Part shown: piece by piece, positions 30,166-43,282 of the stretch
Position numbering within the stretch: position 1 is the stretch's first letter
Layout of the letters: the number at the start of each line of letters is the position of its first letter
Notes under the pieces: model-generated
Told to the model about the DNA's origin: nothing
Database searches by the model: none
The model's input: only the letters and a program-made list of their open reading frames with translations
Translations under genes and position numbers: made by a program
NCBI GenBank assembly: GCA_905182985.1
Contig: CAJJDN010000022.1
Location: 124,001 to 188,000 of the forward strand
Length of the DNA stretch: 64,000 nt
Direction: 5' to 3'
Source: Paramecium sonneborni
Lineage: Eukaryota > Ciliophora > Oligohymenophorea > Peniculida > Parameciidae

Positions 30166-32661
30166 TCAAATCAATTCATGAGCTGCTTCCTCTTCTATTT
30201 ATACATCATCATCTTTTTCTATCAAATCTTCATCAAACTTTTAATCTTATAATTCATTTTATTCTAAATCTATTGGTTAATATTGTGATTATTGCTATTA
30301 TTATTATTACTATGGTTTTGACTGTTTTTATTAAATCTATTGAATCAATAACTAATATATATAATATATCTATTACTTCTTATTTTGTTTATGGTATTTC
30401 ACGCATTTCTGTTCTAGAAAAATATTCTTTTACTTTTTCTTGATTATTGTAAAGCCAATATAATGCAAATAATATTCCTCCAATAACTAACCAGTCCATA
30501 ATCCAATTTTTATTATTAGGACAACTAAATCTCATTGAAATATGTTCTACTCCACCTTCACAAATATCTCCTGCTATTTTTCTATAACCACTAGAAACTG
30601 TATAATATCCATCACATTCAGCAGGTGGATCAATATTAATAGTACCATTTATAGGAATACATTACTAATTGTTCATCACAAATCCCAAATCACATTCATA
30701 ATCTTCAGAAGAACATTAACAAGGGGTGACACTAATAATTTTTTCTAATTATTCTGGATTATAACAAGCAGCTTCTCTACGTTTTCTCATATATGTAACT
30801 TTTTTGCCAAATAAACATTCCGGATTTACAAGTCCAGAAGGTGTCCATAATTCATAATCACTTCCAATTTCACCTGCTTTTTCTTATCCAATACAATTTC
30901 TTTAATGTAGTTCATCTAAATCAATAGTAGCCAATAATCCTTATTCAGTTTTGATACCATTGGATTCTAATTAAATGGCTCCATATGCTATAAATCTAGT
31001 TCCTTTATTTTATGGTTCAGTGATAATATTTTAGATTTCTGCTTTTTAATCCAAGATATTAAATGGAGTCCATTCCATTCCACCATTCCAGGAGTACACA
31101 ATTTGATTAGTAGTTTCTTGATCTTTTGCCATTACAATCAATCCTCCATGATTGCTGATTTCATAAATGTATGAACCTTTTTTGATTTCAATCCAAGTTA
31201 AACCTCCATCTCTACTAAGATATGTATTAACTTAATCTTATCGATAACTTAAATATTTTCCAATTGATCCTGTAGCTACAATAATACCAATGGAATTAGT
31301 TTAAGTGTAAATAGGTGCAAATTAATAAAATGCTTAACTAAGATGCAAATGCAATTAGCACTTATTGCAATTAATTGGTTTACCATCAGCATCAACTGTA
31401 GGAGGCTAATAAAATTTAATAAATTAAATTATACTTTTAGAGGAACCCATTATCCTCCTTTATCGAAAGTAATTCTGGTTTATTTATATTTTTTAAGATC
31501 TTCATCTTTAAATCCATTTTATTGAGCATAGAAACCCTCTTCCATAGATTCAAAAACTTAATTAGAATATATTTTAGCTTAATCTTCAGCATAAACATTA
31601 GCCAAATAAATTCCTTCCAATCCTTAAACTCTATAAAATTCAGCACTATTCTCTAATCTAGAGACATTCTCTAAGGATCTGGAATATCTAGTACCAGTAG
31701 AATCACTAATATAAATAACTCCCAAAGGAGAAGATGGTTTAAGATGATTAACAACCATAAAAACTTGATTTTCTGATGTGTCTAATATACTATAAGAATG
31801 TTCTAATAGTTTAGAATCAGCATCTATAACACTGTATTTATATTAACCTAACTCAGTTCCACTGACATAGAGACTAACTTCTTGAGTCACTTAGGATGTG
31901 ACTTTCGCTACAAATAGAAAGGATTCAGTGAGTAAAAACCTGGATCCAGCAGGAACACTTAAAGTTCGAGTTTAGAAGAAATCATCACTATAATAAAGAT
32001 TGTAATCCATATTCCAACTACTAATAGATTGATGTCCTTTCCCTTAAGGTTCAAAAGATGCTAATATTCTTTCTTTAGGTGTATATTTAGACATTTCTTT
32101 ATTTTTTATACCCCAAGTAAATTAATTTACATAAGTAGCTATTGAATGCCATGTTATTCCAGTATCTTAACTTAATAAAAGTTCTTTATAAGAAACACAT
32201 GGTGTTCCTGCAAGTAATTCATCAGAACCACATTATTTCCATGCAGATGCTATAATCCAATCTTTTTCAATTGGATGAAATTGATATTCACGCAATTATT
32301 TTCCAGCATTGACAGCTGTAATTGATTTACCGCAATCAAGTGAAATCCAAGCAATTTAATCTGTACCTGTAAATAAGACTAATTATTTATCAACAGGACT
32401 AGGTACTAGATTATTAACAATTCCAATTCTCTCATCTGAATCTTCAAGTTGTATTAGAGCCTTGCGATGAAATATTTCTGACATTTTAGTCCATTATCTT
32501 CCTCTATCATCACTTCTATAAACAGATCCTTTAGATGTGAGTGCTAACACTGTATCACTACACCAATGTATGTTGATCAAAGGGGCATCAATATATGAGA
32601 TCTAAATATCAATATTAGCAGCAAAGCAATGCATGACCAACAAGAGAATGATTTGTTTCAT
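30166..32661 (-). CDS. Sortilin/VPS10-domain receptor
   Basis: An 813-residue type I membrane protein. It has a signal peptide (MKQIILLLVMHCFAA), then a ten-bladed VPS10-type propeller with repeated Asp-box-like S-x-D-x-G-x-T-W motifs (SLDCGKSI, SQDTGITW, SRDGGLTW, WNGGMEW). The Cys-rich 10CC module follows (ECLFGKKVTYMRKR, ACYN, CQCSSEDYECDLGF), then one membrane span (WIMDWLVIGGILFALYWLY) and a cytosolic tail of about 85 residues that is Gln-rich then acidic. Introns are at 30352-30376 and 31406-31434. Sortilins ferry hydrolases and granule cargo between Golgi and endosomes; in ciliates they serve secretory-granule and lysosome sorting. Assignment is firm. Confidence 0.93.
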
Positions 32662-32704
32662 CAACACGTTTTATTATTTAATTAATTTGGATTTATTAAT
32701 AAAC

Positions 32705-34593
32705 TCATAATTATGCCTAACATTACCCAGCACGTTTGCAATGACAAGAAGTTCCCTTGCTTAATACAGTCTTCTTAATGTCATTCAAATTAACTTTCTT
32801 TTCCTTCAAGTCTTGTGCACTAGGCATAACATTTAATCTTAAAGCTTCTGATATTATCATTTAAGCCTAAAAATTAATCAATTTTATTATACATTAGGAG
32901 TATTCATACTTGCAGATGCTACTATACGTCCTTTTCTACTATAATAAGCTACAAACTTCTATTGACTTAAATCTCCATCTACAATCACTTCATCAAATCC
33001 TTATCCAACTCCACTATATGCTAAAGTTCTATCCCATTATCTTGTCCAGAAAAATGGTACATCTGTCAAAGGAGTGGGTTTACCTAATATATTCAAAGCA
33101 GCTACATAACTATATTAATATTATTATTAATTATTACCCTTATCTAACTGCTTCATTTTAATGCTCTATTCTAACATGTTCACCTGTAACCCAATATGGA
33201 TAACTTGAAATATCACCTGAAGCATAGACATTCTTTGCAGCCTTCAAAAAAACATCTGTTTCTATACCACCATTAGGAGATATTTTTAATTAATCTTTTA
33301 CTAATTTATTATTTGGTTGTATTCCTGTTCCCAAAATTACCAAATCTGCTTATAATGATTTTCCATTAAGTAAATCTACCCTTTCTACTTAACCAACTCC
33401 ACCTATTCTTTTCACTCCTGCATTCAATACAAATTCAATTCCATTTGCTTCATGTAATGTTTAAAGTGATTATCCAACTTCCTTACCAAGCACTCTTTCA
33501 AATGGAACTGTTGTACTATCTACAACTGTGATATTGACTTAATCTTTTAATTCTTTTTTAATTGCTGATGCAGTTTCCATTCCAATAAATGATGCTCCTA
33601 CAATGACAACATTTTTAGCCTCTTTAGCTTTATTTCTAATTTATTATAAATCATTGAATTATCTAAGAGTATGTACATTACCTAAATTGACTCCATCTAA
33701 TTGAGGTCTACGAGCAGTACCTCCTGTAGCTAATAATAATTTATCATAATGAATTCTTTCCTTTCCAACAATAACATCTTAATTATTGATATCAATTTGA
33801 TCAACTGTTGTTTTAGTCATAACATCAATGCCATATTATTCATAAAATTATTATGGTCTTATTTATAAACCTTATTATTTAACCATAAAGGTCATCTTAC
33901 TCATAGGAGTTCTATCATAAGGTAATGAATCTTCTGCTGTTATTATTGTTATTCTTCCTCTAAATCCAGCTTAACGAAGAGTCTCTGCAGCACTTTAACC
34001 TGATACTCTATAATAATTATTTAATTTATAATACCCTCCACCTACTATAACAACGTGTGTTGGATCATCTCCCTTTGTTACCATATTTAATGTTCTTGGA
34101 GCATTTAATAATGATTTCTCTACTCTTATAACTAATTAACCATTTTCTTGTTTAACTGGGAATGTTTATAATCCTCTAAACATTGGTCCTTCTTCATGAA
34201 CACCATCTTTGACTGAAAAACTTGCATTATGAAAAGGACACTTCACTTTATCTCCAACTAAGAATCCAGCTGATAATGGAGCTCCAACATGTGGACATGA
34301 ATTTGAAACACAATATATCTGTCCATCTACTTTGCATACCAAGACGGCATCTTCTTTTTTTGGACCTACCTAAACTTCTCTCATTTCTCCTTCATTCAAA
34401 TTATCTTCAATTGATACTTCATAAGCATCATTCAAATTTAGAGTCTAATCTATTTGCAATTCCATACTTAAAATCCATATCTTATCAATGGAAGAGAAAT
34501 CAAAGCAGCAGTTAAACGCTAAGTACGTTTTGGAATCACTAATGGTGTTCTTCTAAAACTTATTGCCAATGCTGATGATAATATCTTTCTCAT
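32705..34593 (-). CDS. AIFM3-like Rieske plus FAD/NAD(P)H oxidoreductase
   Basis: A 594-residue protein with introns 32867-32892, 33110-33137, 34008-34034 and 34445-34467. It starts with an Arg/Ser-rich leader without acidic residues (MRKILSSALAISFRR), a likely mitochondrial presequence. A Rieske-like 2Fe-2S domain follows (VSNSCPHVGAPLS, KCPFHNASF: CxH...CxxH). Then comes a two-dinucleotide-fold reductase: FAD site VVIVGGGVSGQSAAETLR, LLLATGG, NAD site VVIVGASFIGMETA, and YASGDIS. This is the AIFM3 (AIF-like) order. Human AIFM3 is mitochondrial and its reaction is poorly defined. The 34445 intron is what joins the leader to the Rieske domain; without it the frame breaks. Confidence 0.92.
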
Positions 34594-34639
34594 AAATTTA
34601 ATTAAAATTGTGTTAACTTAGTATATTATATAAAATGAC

Positions 34640-36903
34640 TCATGATTATGCTAAACTATACAATTAGATATTGCAATCGTTCTTGTTTCCACTACTTAAA
34701 ATATCAATCTTATCTGTTATGCTATCTCTTATTGCTAATACTCCTCCAAATGGATGACAATCATGTATCGATTTCAATTATGTTGTGATCATTGGTTATG
34801 GGCTAATTTATTTATTTACATTTCTTACTTATCATTCACTAAAGCTTTACCATTGAATATCTTGAATGTTCCATCAAAACTTACTGTCCCTATAAAACTA
34901 TTCTTTATGCATTCATATTCATTTTAAATTTACTTCTTTCTTCTTGGTGATCCACATAATGGAATCGAAGTCTAAAGTTATGTTTTCTATTAAGAATTCT
35001 ATTCCTCTTCTAATTAAAAGTTTATTATTCTGAAACACCATCCTGCATAATTTTTTACTTATTTTATTAATGTTCCATCCATAAAATCCCAAATCTTCAA
35101 TTCACCAGATGCACTACTGCTATAAAGAATGCTACCACCACCATAAGCTAAACTAGTTACTTCTGTTGGATGAGCATCAGATAAACTCATAGACAGCTAT
35201 AATTTTTCAAAAACATTGTTTGCATATGTTTGTTTATATACTTTGATATTTCTATCCTTACCACCAGAAGCTACATATTGATCTCCAAGTAATGCCATAC
35301 ATGTAATTGAATCTCTATGTTCAAAGTATTTTTTCTGTTAATCATTTTAAGAATTCCATTATAATAATCTATTATCACCTTAAGCACAACTAAAAATAGT
35401 ACAGGCATCTTCTAAGCAAACAATAGAATTAATTTAACCATTATGAATTCTATCAATTGATTTTAGTACTTCGAATCCTTAATTTAAGATACAAATATCT
35501 TTAAATAACCCAACAATCAAAAAGGAAGAGCCATCTTTTCTTATTTAAACTGCTAAGGAAGTTACATCAGTCTTAAATTATATTTCTTTAAATAATTCAT
35601 AAACTCTGTATCTATAAATTTTGACTGATCTATCATTTGATCCAGTAGCAATAAAATCATCATCAAATTAAACCATACAATTAATACCTTATTTGTGAGT
35701 AGTTTTGATTGTTTTAACAAATGAAATTGATGTAATAGGATCAGAAATGATTAATTAAGTAGTTTATCTTAATCTATGTTTAAGTTACATTTCTCTTATT
35801 TCATCTTCATCTTCTTCTAATTTAGTTAATTATTTTAATGTTTTAGTACTCTATTCCTTAATAATAGTTTCTAAATATTTTGTTCCTTTAGGTGATGCTA
35901 GTTATTACTTTAAACTTAAATTCTCTTTATTCATTTTAATCATCTAACTTTTGTAGCCTGGAGCCATAAAATCAACTTATGTCAAAGAATGATAACATTT
36001 ATCTATTAGTTCTTACATTCCATTATAAGTTTATTAAGCTAATCCTTAATTTTTGTAACAAGGTCTACTATTAAGTAATACTTTATAATCATTAACCAAA
36101 TCATTAAGTACTTAATTATCACTTTACTTTAATGCCATATTACTAAATAAAGAATATCCTGACTTTTATGATTCTCCCTCTTCTACATTTAAGTTTTATT
36201 ATTGTAATGCTCTTTAAAATTAACCATTTGCTTTACTTACAAGTGGTATAATATTTTGCATTAATTTTCTAAGATTATATTAATTTTAATCATTTTTTTT
36301 ATTTGAAGTTTATTATTCTTATAATTTACTAACTTCACTTAAGAAATTATCATAATCATTATTATAATCTTTATTTTTTTCTAAGTAATAATCTGAAACT
36401 AATTTTTCTAATATAGTTCCCATATCAATAAGATCTTGCAAATAATTTTTATAAGGAGCCATAAATTCAGCTTTAACTTTATTTATCATTTCTGTAAATT
36501 TAGTAATTAATCCATCAAAATCATTATTAATGAGTTATTCCTAATTTTTAATATAAGTTTTAAAACTAGCTTAATGAGCTTAAGTTGAAAGTACTATTTA
36601 ATTTAATTCTTTTTAAGGTTCATCTCCCAATCTACCTGATACACTTTATCTTCTACAAAGAATCATTAAGTCATTCCATCCAATAATATGCTCTTTATGT
36701 TTAGCTAAATGTTATTAATGTTAAGTTTCAAAAAGACATTCAGAACAAAATGAAATAGTTTAGGTACAAGTTGTACATAAGCAAACATGAGAGATATTGA
36801 AAGAAGAATGTTATGGACAAGGAAGTGTTCCTTGACTAGCTAAATTAATTTGTGTTTTTGTTCTAGATGTAGCAATAGCAAAACTTGATCTTGTTTTATT
36901 CAT
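34640..36903 (-). CDS. B-box/coiled-coil protein with C-terminal WD40 propeller
   Basis: A 745-residue protein; one 26-nt intron near the C terminus is removed. The N terminus holds a B-box-like zinc finger (CPQHSSFNISHVCLCTTC, FCSECLFETQHQQHLAKH). A helical coiled-coil region of about 350 residues follows, then seven WD-type repeats from about residue 430 (GINCMVQFDDDFIATGSNDRS, SIVCLEDACTIFSCAQGD, CMALLGDQYVASGGKDRN, SLAYGGGSILYSSSASGE, FIGTVSFDGTFKIF, ending in a last blade). No RING is visible ahead of the B-box, so ligase activity is not claimed. This B-box-WD40 plan is common in ciliates and the role is unknown. It is 46 bp from the AIFM3 gene. Confidence 0.88.
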
Positions 36904-37101
36904 TTTTTCCGTTAATAAATAAATAATTAACTTATCAATAAAATTGTTATTGGTTTTATTAAAAATTCATGATTAATATACAATCATTTTGATAATAATT
37001 AGTTATTCCAATATCAATCACTTTTATTTCTATTATCATTATATTTCTAATATTATATTTAGAGTATAGTTTTGTATAATCAATTTTACATTAAATTATT
37101 T

Positions 37102-37427
37102 ATGAGTTATTTAGATTTTATAAATGAACCACTTAATGAATTTGCAGAAGAATTAACAAGTAAATTTATTCATCCACCTAAGGACTTAAGACAAATATTC
37201 ATTAAAAATACGAGCCTGAGTAGAGATTCAATTTTTTAGTTGGACTTTCAGTTGTTAATCTGGCTATTGGTGCAGCATTTAAAGGAATCAAATCAAGACC
37301 TTTATAAACTGGAATTATTAGTTTCTTTGGATCTTGTTTAATCATTTATCCAGAGCTCTACTTTGGATTACTTAAATTTAAAAAATAGTAGCATATAATA
37401 CCACATCATTTTATTAAGAGAGATTGA
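37102..37427 (+). CDS. Small two-span membrane protein
   Basis: A 100-residue protein; the 23-nt intron 37160-37182 is needed to enter the right frame. A charged helix (residues 1-30) is followed by two hydrophobic segments (FNFLVGLSVVNLAIGAAF and TGIISFFGSCLIIYPELYFG) and a basic tail ending FIKRD. The size and hairpin layout suggest a small organelle or reticulum membrane protein. I do not recognise the family. It is read divergently from the B-box/WD40 gene across 198 bp, so the two promoters share this gap. Confidence 0.78.
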
Positions 37428-37453
37428 ATTATTATAAAATGAAAATATGAATT

Positions 37454-37930
37454 TCAAGTCTTTCTTCTTTTTAATTTATCTTGATATTTCAGTTGTTTTA
37501 CCTTATTCAATAAATCCTCCTTAGAAGTTACCCTTCTTCTATTCAAATACCTTTTAATTTTAGTTGGTATTATTAATTTTACTTATTCATCTGCAATTAG
37601 TTCTACAGATAAATCAGAAAAAGTATTTTCATTTTCTTTTTTCAGAGGACTTAAGCTATTTTCATTCAAACTACATATGACTCTTTTTGTAATTGAATTT
37701 TTATCACTCTTATTTAAGTAAATCCAATCTTAAGTTTTTATTTAACCTACTGTTTTTAAAGGACGCGAAGAATATTAATCAGAATATGATGAGATTGAAC
37801 TTACTGAATCCTAAACTTATCTTGGATGCTCAAAAATAGCTCTTTTTATTGAATTGCATTCATTGTCTAAACAACAATTATTTTATATTTGTTTAGATGC
37901 AATCTATTAACTTTAACATCCACAACCCAT
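37454..37930 (-). CDS. Small basic protein with N-myristoylation/palmitoylation signal
   Basis: An intronless 158-residue ORF. It begins MGCGC, then a Ser at position 7. Gly2 with nearby Cys is a dual acylation signal, so membrane anchoring is inferred. A second CC pair follows near residue 19. The rest is Ser-rich, then strongly basic at the end (KIKRYLNRRRVTSKEDL, then KLKRRKT). No catalytic domain is seen. It converges with the small membrane-protein gene with 26 bp between stops. Confidence 0.75.
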
Positions 37931-38395
37931 ATAATAAAATTAATATGATAAATTGATTTCATTTATTCTTAATTTAATTTTTACAAGAATGATGGATTCT
38001 TAAAATAGAATTAGAATTAAATAAACTTTTAAGCATCTAAATCTAAATATATAATAACTTAACAATTGAGTTCCAAACTTAATATACTATATTATTTACA
38101 AAATATCTTATAGGATTAATTTTAATAAGTAAAGTCATAAATTTATTTATAAAACAAAAATTTAATTCATTGAGTATTTTCAAATAATTTTTAAAACTTC
38201 ATAACAAACCCTATAACAATCAAGATTTTGGTGTTTACTACAAAAATATAAAAAAAACTTTAAAAAATAGTTTTGGACAATGTTTAATATTAGAACAAAT
38301 AAAATTAATTTTTAAATAATAAAATTATATATTTATTTTATTTAATTAACTAATTTATTAACATTTGTTCCACTAAAATATTAAATAAAATAAAA
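37931..38395. other. Intergenic, nothing recognised
   Basis: About 465 bp between two minus-strand genes. Very AT-rich, with runs of A and T. No frame, RNA or repeat stands out. Confidence 0.5.
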
Positions 38396-40650
38396 TCAAT
38401 CAATTAGATTGTGAGCTAACTTAAATTATTATTATTCGTATTAGTGTTATTCTTAAAGCTTTTGAATTCTTTGTTGAGCTTTTTATCTCTCTAAACTCTA
38501 GAGTTTTTCTAACTTTGCTCTATTTTCTAATTTACAATTTCTCAATTTATCATCCCTCCTATTTTCATTAGCCTATTCTTCCATAAAAACTCTCATAATC
38601 TCTTAATTTTATCTTTGAATTATTTAATTAAGTTCAAATAAGACTTCTGGATTAGGTGGTTCAAGTGGCTTTGATTTGACTATTTCTTACTTTTTACTTC
38701 TTTTTGGAGATTTTTTTTCTACATAAGAATAATAATAAATATTGTACATTGTTGTTATATTGGTTATTATTATAGTTATTATGCTGAATCCACAGATCTT
38801 AGATTTGTATTATTATTTAATGTTTCTTATAATTAAGGTGATGATGAATTAATATCTGGAAGTTTATCTAAAACTTAAGATTATCTTATAGTAGTAAAAG
38901 GTTTTGCTAAAGTCATTTATTTTTTATTATTTTTATTAATAGATTAAGATTAGGATTTTCTAGCATAATTTGATTCTTCATGAGCTTATGATTTTAGATC
39001 AGTAGATGTTATACCAAATTATTTTTAGATTTCAGAAGCAGGTATTTTACCTTCTCTTATTTTCTCTAATTTTAATAACAGATCTCTTTTTTGTCTATCA
39101 ATTTCTCTTCTCATATTTTATCTTTATAATAATAATTATTCTAAATCTTCTTATATTTTATCAGCTCTTTCCATTTTTTCATTTAGTTTTTCTTATAATT
39201 TCATTCTATCATATTCTTATTTTTTCATTATTCTTTCAACATTGTCTTTTTTATCAATTCTTTTCAATGTATCTTAATTTCTTTTATCAGTTATTTAAAT
39301 TGATCTTTCTAATTAAACTTTCTATAGATTCTCATCCTTTTCTGAAAACTTTTTCAAAAACTCTTCAATTCTCTCTTTTTGCCTTTATTCGTTTTATAAT
39401 AATACTTAATGTCTTTATTATTCTTTTTCATGTTCTTCTTATCTTTTTTTTTCTTTTTCTTTTTCTTATTCTTTTTCTAATTATTTTCTTCTTTCTTCTG
39501 CTTCATCAATTTTTCTTAAATATTCTTTTTTTTTCTCTATTTCCATTTATTCATTTTATTCAATTACTTTTTTTATCATTTCAGCATGTTATTCTGCTTC
39601 AATTTTTTATTATTCTAATTTTTTTCTTTTTTCTTCTTCAAATTATAATCTTTTTTATTCACTAATTTATAATTTTTTTTCAACTTCTTCTTTAACTCTT
39701 AAAACTTCTTGTTCATTTCTTTCTTTTGCTTATTTAATTCTTTCTTCATTTTCTATTCTTGCTTTTTCTGCTTCTTATTTCTTTTTTTCTTTTTATTCTT
39801 CCATCATCTTTTTTCTTTATTCAGTCTTTTCATCCATTTCTTTTTTTCTTTTTTCTAATACTTCCATTTATTATCTAATATTTTCCTCATTTAATTTTCT
39901 CAATTTTTCTTATAATGCTTTCTTTTCATCTTCTTTTTTTTTATTTTCTTCTTCTCTTAATCTTTATTTTAATTCTTCTTATTTAATACGTTCTTGTTCT
40001 TTTTATTCAATTAATTTCATTCTTTCTTTTAAGGCCAATTCTTCTTATTCTTTTTTTTGTTACTTTTGCAACTCCTTCTGTTTTTTAATTTCTTCCTATT
40101 AAGCTCTTTTTCTCTCTAATTCTAATTCTCTCTATTTCTATTTAATCTTTTCATCCTATAATTTCTTTTCATTTTATTCTTTAATCTCCTATAATTTTAA
40201 TTCAAACTCTAGCATATTTTCAATTTCTTTTTATTACTTCTTCTTAATCTTTTCAATTTATTACTTCTCTTTTTCAATTAAAGATGAAGCATCTTATTAA
40301 GAATATTTTGAGATCATTTTACTTTTGCCTAATCCATCTGGACTCCATAAACCTAAATATAATTGTTACACTATTTTACCTGTCTTTTCATCTTCTAATA
40401 CAATATGTCTTTATTTAATAAGATCTCTATATTTTTCTTCCCTCTTCTCTTCAAAATGTTTATAATAAGTTTCAATTCCTTTTGCATCCAAATTAGATAA
40501 CCTATACTTTTTTTAATATTCCTCAAATGAAACTTTTACAATTTCACTTGGACTTATTCCCTCTCTTCTACAAGCCTCTAAAGATCGAGGTGTGTTTATT
40601 TCTGGAGCATTAGGTTAATGAAAACCAAAATCTTAAAGGGACACTTTCAT
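38396..40650 (-). CDS. Long coiled-coil protein, probably cytoskeletal/ciliary
   Basis: A 741-residue protein with one 29-nt intron (38719-38747). A globular N terminus contains TPRSLEACRREGISPSEI, a motif I associate with coiled-coil proteins of the CCDC177 kind. After about residue 130 the protein is almost pure Glu/Lys/Gln/Arg heptad repeat for 400 residues (such as EEQEELALKERMKLIEQKEQ). A Ser/Asn/Gln-rich stretch follows, then a final short helix. The composition makes the opposite strand look like a long hydrophobic ORF. A role in cilia, basal bodies or cortex is inferred from composition and organism only. The adjacent MetAP gene stops 23 bp upstream. Confidence 0.85.
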
Positions 40651-40673
40651 TAAAATAATTATTAAAATATAAG

Positions 40674-41742
40674 TCATATTCCAGTCTCATCCTCTCTCTT
40701 TGTTAAAACTTCATATCCAGTTTCAGTTATCAAAATCATATGTTCCCATTAAGCTAACAATTTAAAATAGATCTCATTACCACTTGGATTATTTGGAGAA
40801 ACAACAGTAAAATTATCCTTCCACATAAAATACTAATCATGATGCATTAATAAAATTGGTTCTATTGTAAATACATTTCCAGGAACCATCACACCAGGAT
40901 AATCATTAACTATATTATTTCAATCTTAATAAATACAATTATGGATTATAGTTGGAGGCATATGCATCAATTCACCAATTCCATGTCCTGTAAATAATTC
41001 ACAAACTGTGAATCCTTCTTCTGCTGCGACTTCTTCAACTATATCTCCAATTTTATTGAATTTCTATCCTGGCTTGCAAATTTTAATAGCTTCATAAAGA
41101 GCCTATTCTATTTGTACAATTAATTAATAACTTTTTATGTTGTATTTATTAATTTAGTAATTTCAGGATTCATTTCAGGAATCTATGCCATAACACTAGT
41201 GTCTCCATGTACTCCATCATAAAATATAGTCACATCAATATTAAAAGAATCACCATATTCTAAAGGTCTTAAATTAGGTATTCCATGACAGCAAACTTCA
41301 TTTACAGAAGTACAAACACTTTTTGGAAAACCCATAAATCCTATTGGAGAAGGATATGCATTTTGTGAAATTATATATTCATGCACTATTTTATCTATAT
41401 CATCTGTTGTCATTCCTTATTTGACTGATTATTAAGCCACATAAACAGTTTTGGCTGCTATTTAAGCTGCCTTTCTTAATTCTAAATTTAAATCATCTTT
41501 TTTTACTTTGGATCATATCTTAATTATGAACAACAGGTGCTCCTTCATAAATTCCATAGACAGGTTTTGCCTCAGCTAATCTATTTAATTGTTCTAATAC
41601 ATATATAACTAGGTCTTGGAATATGTGATGGAACTGCTCTTGATGGAACTACACCATATTGACCCTAAATAAAATTTATGTATCAAACCTCAATTATTGG
41701 TTTAGAAAAGTATTTTATGTGACTTCTTTTTTTTTATTTCAT
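40674..41742 (-). CDS. METAP1: Methionine aminopeptidase, type 1
   Basis: Removes initiator Met from nascent proteins. It has 309 residues and five introns (27, 29, 25, 34 and 24 nt; the 34-nt one is 41576-41609). The N terminus MKQKKRSHIKYF is short, without the zinc fingers of animal MetAP1. Family blocks: VPSRAVPSHIPRP, YPSPIGFMGFPKSVCTSVNEV, CHGIPNLRPLEYGD, FNIDVTIFYDGVHGD (metal-binding Asp pair), FTGHGIGELMHMPP (metal His), FTIEPIL (metal Glu), and a final AQWEHMILITETGYEVLT (metal Glu). The set of five metal ligands is intact. The reading frame works only with all five introns removed. Confidence 0.94.
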
Positions 41743-41801
41743 TCTTCCTATTTGACTGAATTGGTATTGCTTAATAATTCTCAACAACATGAATTAAATT
41801 T

Positions 41802-43171
41802 ATGTAATTTTTAATTGCAATCCCATTTATTTTGACAGTCTATACTTAGTCTCTCTATTTAGAACCTTTACAATATTATTCTGAATCTTTCTTACCAGGT
41901 AATTTCTTACATAACTTTTAGGAACAAAAATCACCATAAAAGGAGATGCTACTTAGTTTTGTTATGTATAATAAGGAAAAATCGTTTAAAATATTTTGAA
42001 CAAATCAGAATTTCAAGTTGATGCAATTGCTTTCACAAAAGGAGAAAATGAGACTATTTTAATTCTTAATTCTTAAGGATAATTATTGAATAATTCATAG
42101 AATATCATTTCTACAATACCTAAATTTTAATCTAAAAAATGTAAAATCTTATGGAACAAAAATAGTATTGCTATTTACTGTTTTGATACTCAACATTTAT
42201 ATATTATTTAAGATTAACGTAATAATTTATTAATTTTTTAGAGACTATTTCTGAACATTAACTTGAAAATTTAAAAGATGCTTAAATTATTTAGCAAAAG
42301 TATATAGTACTAAAAGGATAAGAGTTATTTTTTAATTACAATGTTGGAATAGATTCTATATCAATTAAATCAGTAGATGTCTTTAGAATTATAGACGATA
42401 AAATTCTTGTTTTTGTAGCATAATAAAATCAAACAAGTGTGATATATATTTATAAATTTACTTTCGATCAATTTGTTTATAATAGGAGAGTAATACTTAA
42501 AAAATTGTACAAGAATATAACTTCTGTTTTAATGACAGAAAATGAAGAAATATATATAACAACACTTTATCAATTAATAAAATATGATGGTTCTGAAAAA
42601 GTTTATGAAATTAGAAATGTTCAAAATTTATATAATTCTCATAATATAGTAATTGCAATAAGCAATTTAGGTGTATTTGAATAAGATGATGATTAAATAG
42701 AACTGTAATTAAAAAAGATATTAATGAAATTAGTTATAATTTAATGGCAAATCCTATGTAAATCATGGATTTAATAATTGATGATAAGAATAATTACATA
42801 TTGAGCCGCTAGTATATGTATTAGGTTACTTTTTCAGGATTTAATTCAGAATTAATATGTTATCCTTAAGAGTATCATAAGTCAGGTGTATATAAATTAG
42901 AAATAAAAGGTTATTTAATAGTTTTTAATGATTAGAAAATGATAAAAAATATAAATTGATAGAAATTGAAATTTAATAGCCAATTATAAATTCTAGAAAT
43001 GAAAACTTGTTGTGGATTGGAGCAGCAATATTTTTTGTTGGTATTTTAACTTTAGGTAATTTAAGTTTATATAGAGTAGCATATTGTATTTATGGAAGTT
43101 ATAGATTTTATAAATTAAGATATTAGAGATATTTTAATGATTAAAAGATTATTTATTAAAAATAGTATTGA
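41802..43171 (+). CDS. Type I single-pass membrane protein with beta-rich lumenal domain
   Basis: A 422-residue protein with introns 41899-41921, 42219-42241, 42705-42733 and 42910-42935. It starts with a signal peptide (MQFLIAIPFILTVYTQS). About 350 residues of alternating short strands with repeated FxxxD/N turns follow, suggesting a propeller-like or beta-sandwich lumenal part. One membrane span (LLWIGAAIFFVGILTLGN) lies near residue 380, followed by a basic Tyr-rich cytosolic tail. I do not recognise the family; a secretory-pathway receptor or cargo binder is possible. The gene diverges from METAP1 over 59 bp. Confidence 0.8.
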
Positions 43172-43282
43172 TATTAATAATAATAATGTATTAGCTAACA
43201 AAATAATTGGTTGATTTTCGTAGGAATCAATTTCTAAATTAAGGACTTTAGACAGAGTTTACAATTCAATCTGAAAACACGT

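Noticed and set aside
34463..34465. Internal ATG as the start of the AIFM3-like protein
   Set aside because: A 23-nt intron joins an upstream presequence-like leader in frame, and the internal ATG falls inside that intron.
39006..39665. 219-residue hydrophobic plus-strand ORF (standard code)
   Set aside because: It is the antisense of the Lys/Glu-rich coiled-coil gene; complementing GAA/AAA codons yields TTC/TTT, giving a false membrane-protein look.
41594..41609. A 16-nt ultrashort intron in methionine aminopeptidase
   Set aside because: Extending the intron to the next AG gives a normal 34-nt intron (41576-41609) that also restores frame and leaves exon length divisible by three.
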